Part shown: piece by piece, positions 63,118 to 64,000 of the stretch | How positions within the stretch are numbered: the first letter of the stretch is position 1 | How the letters are laid out: every line of letters starts with the position of its first letter | Assembly: GCA_009760855.2 (NCBI GenBank) | Contig: WPIO01000187.1 | Location: forward strand, 319,501-383,500 | DNA length: 64,000 bases | Reading direction: 5' to 3' | DNA from: Cristatella mucedo | Taxonomy: Eukaryota > Bryozoa > Phylactolaemata > Cristatellidae | Made by a program: the position numbers and the translations under genes | Notes under the pieces: model-generated | What the model was told of the DNA's origin: nothing | The model's database searches: none | The model's input: the letters and a program-made list of their open reading frames with translations, nothing else

Positions 63118-64000
63118 AGAGACTCGGTCGAAAGAGGAGTCGAAAGAAGGAGCGACTCGGCAACTCGGCGGCGGCTCGCGATCGACGTCATCGGTCATGC
63201 GGCGAATCGGTCAGAGTCGGTCAGAGTCTCGGTGCCGGCATTCGGTCCGCCTGGACGCTCGCGTCGAAGAGCTCGCCTCCCGAGCCTAAGTGTTACCCGC
63301 ACGGACGGATTTTCGCCTCGCGCGCTGTCGCGAGGCGAACGAGTCTCCGGCCGTGCATTCTAACCTCCGCGAATGAAAGCGCTCCTAATCTGGCTAACTG
63401 CCGCACACCTTGAAGGCGCTCTTAATCCGGGGTGCTGCGCAATAAATCAGACCGGGCAACGGGGGCTGCAGGCAGGTGACGGTGACGAGTCCGATTAAAA
63501 CGACGCTCGTCGAAGCGTCGGTCGCCGCCGGCGATCGTCGGGCTACTTCGCTGTCATCGCGAGAGCGCCTGCGATGCCACCGCTTCGCTACCGCCGGGCC
63601 ATCGCGGCCACCGGGCCGCGCGTTCGCTCGAATCGCGCCGCCGCGCGACCTTAACCGCGATCCTGCGGCGGCGGCGCAGCCATTCTGCTCGCGCGCGGCT
63701 CGCAGCGCTCCGCGTCCGGCGGCGGCTCGGCGGTGGCGAGGAAGTTCCGGCGGCGAGCCGCCTCCGCCGCCGCCACCGCTCGGCGGAGCGACGGTGGAAT
63801 TCGCGGAGGCGCGAGACGACGGCCTGCTGGCGCGGGCCGTCGTCTCTCGCTCAGTCGGCCGCTCCCCAAACCCCCGCCTCGTGCCGCCGCCTCCGCCGTC
63901 GCCATCGCTGCCCGCCAGGTGGCGCTCGGGATCGTTTCCCGTTCCGACAAGCCTGCGGCTGCGCTCGCCGCGCCCGGCCGTTGCCGCGCACTTCCGGCTC
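63118..64000. other. CpG-island-like region at the window end
   Basis: Very GC- and CpG-rich (CGCCGCCGCC-type runs from 63520). Possibly the promoter or first exon of a gene to the right or on the minus strand. The minus-strand frame at 63651-63950 is low-complexity Ala/Arg/Pro and not called. Confidence 0.45.

Noticed and set aside
63651-63950. 99-codon minus-strand gene
   Set aside because: Ala/Arg/Pro low-complexity frame in a CpG-rich region; no motif.

Overview
This is animal nuclear DNA. Genes are split by GT-AG introns, and most of the rest is retrotransposon debris, microsatellites and tRNA-derived SINEs. Nothing visible fixes the phylum; an invertebrate with an intron-rich, repeat-rich genome fits. 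All gene models below were built by eye from exon homology, splice signals and reading phase, without transcripts.

Three protein genes can be supported, all on the + strand. Two are tandem paralogues of a patatin-like phospholipase: gene A (10842-27097, 562 residues) and gene B (34159-46609, 577 residues). Each has 13 coding exons with the same phases, and exons 2-10 and 12 are identical in length. The predicted protein has an N-terminal Met-Gly myristoylation signal, a patatin domain (glycine-rich oxyanion hole, GxSxG, DGG), then a degenerate and a canonical EF-hand and a conserved C-terminal block. That suggests a membrane-anchored, possibly calcium-regulated lipid acyl hydrolase. The third gene (about 55879-63117) is a Rab3-like small GTPase in five exons.

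Layout. 1-4121 is a near-identical copy of 29167-33289. 4122-10841 holds retroelement fragments, microsatellites and GC-rich DNA with no gene recognised. 10842-27097 is gene A, its introns loaded with LINEs and SINEs. 27100-34158 contains gene A's downstream flank, the second copy of the 4.1 kb duplication and gene B's upstream region. 34159-46609 is gene B. 46610-53450 is repeats, including a candidate solo LTR. 53450-55880 is a CpG-rich and CT-rich stretch before the Rab gene. 55879-63117 is the Rab gene, and 63118-64000 is very CpG-rich.

The repeats form a few families. LINE-A and LINE-B are two CR1/L2-like non-LTR families. LINE-A ends in a hairpin followed by (ATT)n and has left many tail-only copies. 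A tRNA-derived SINE with recognisable A and B boxes is present in about a dozen copies, several inside the introns of genes A and B.

The genes need not act together. Phospholipases and Rab3-type GTPases both work at membranes, but nothing here shows a shared pathway.
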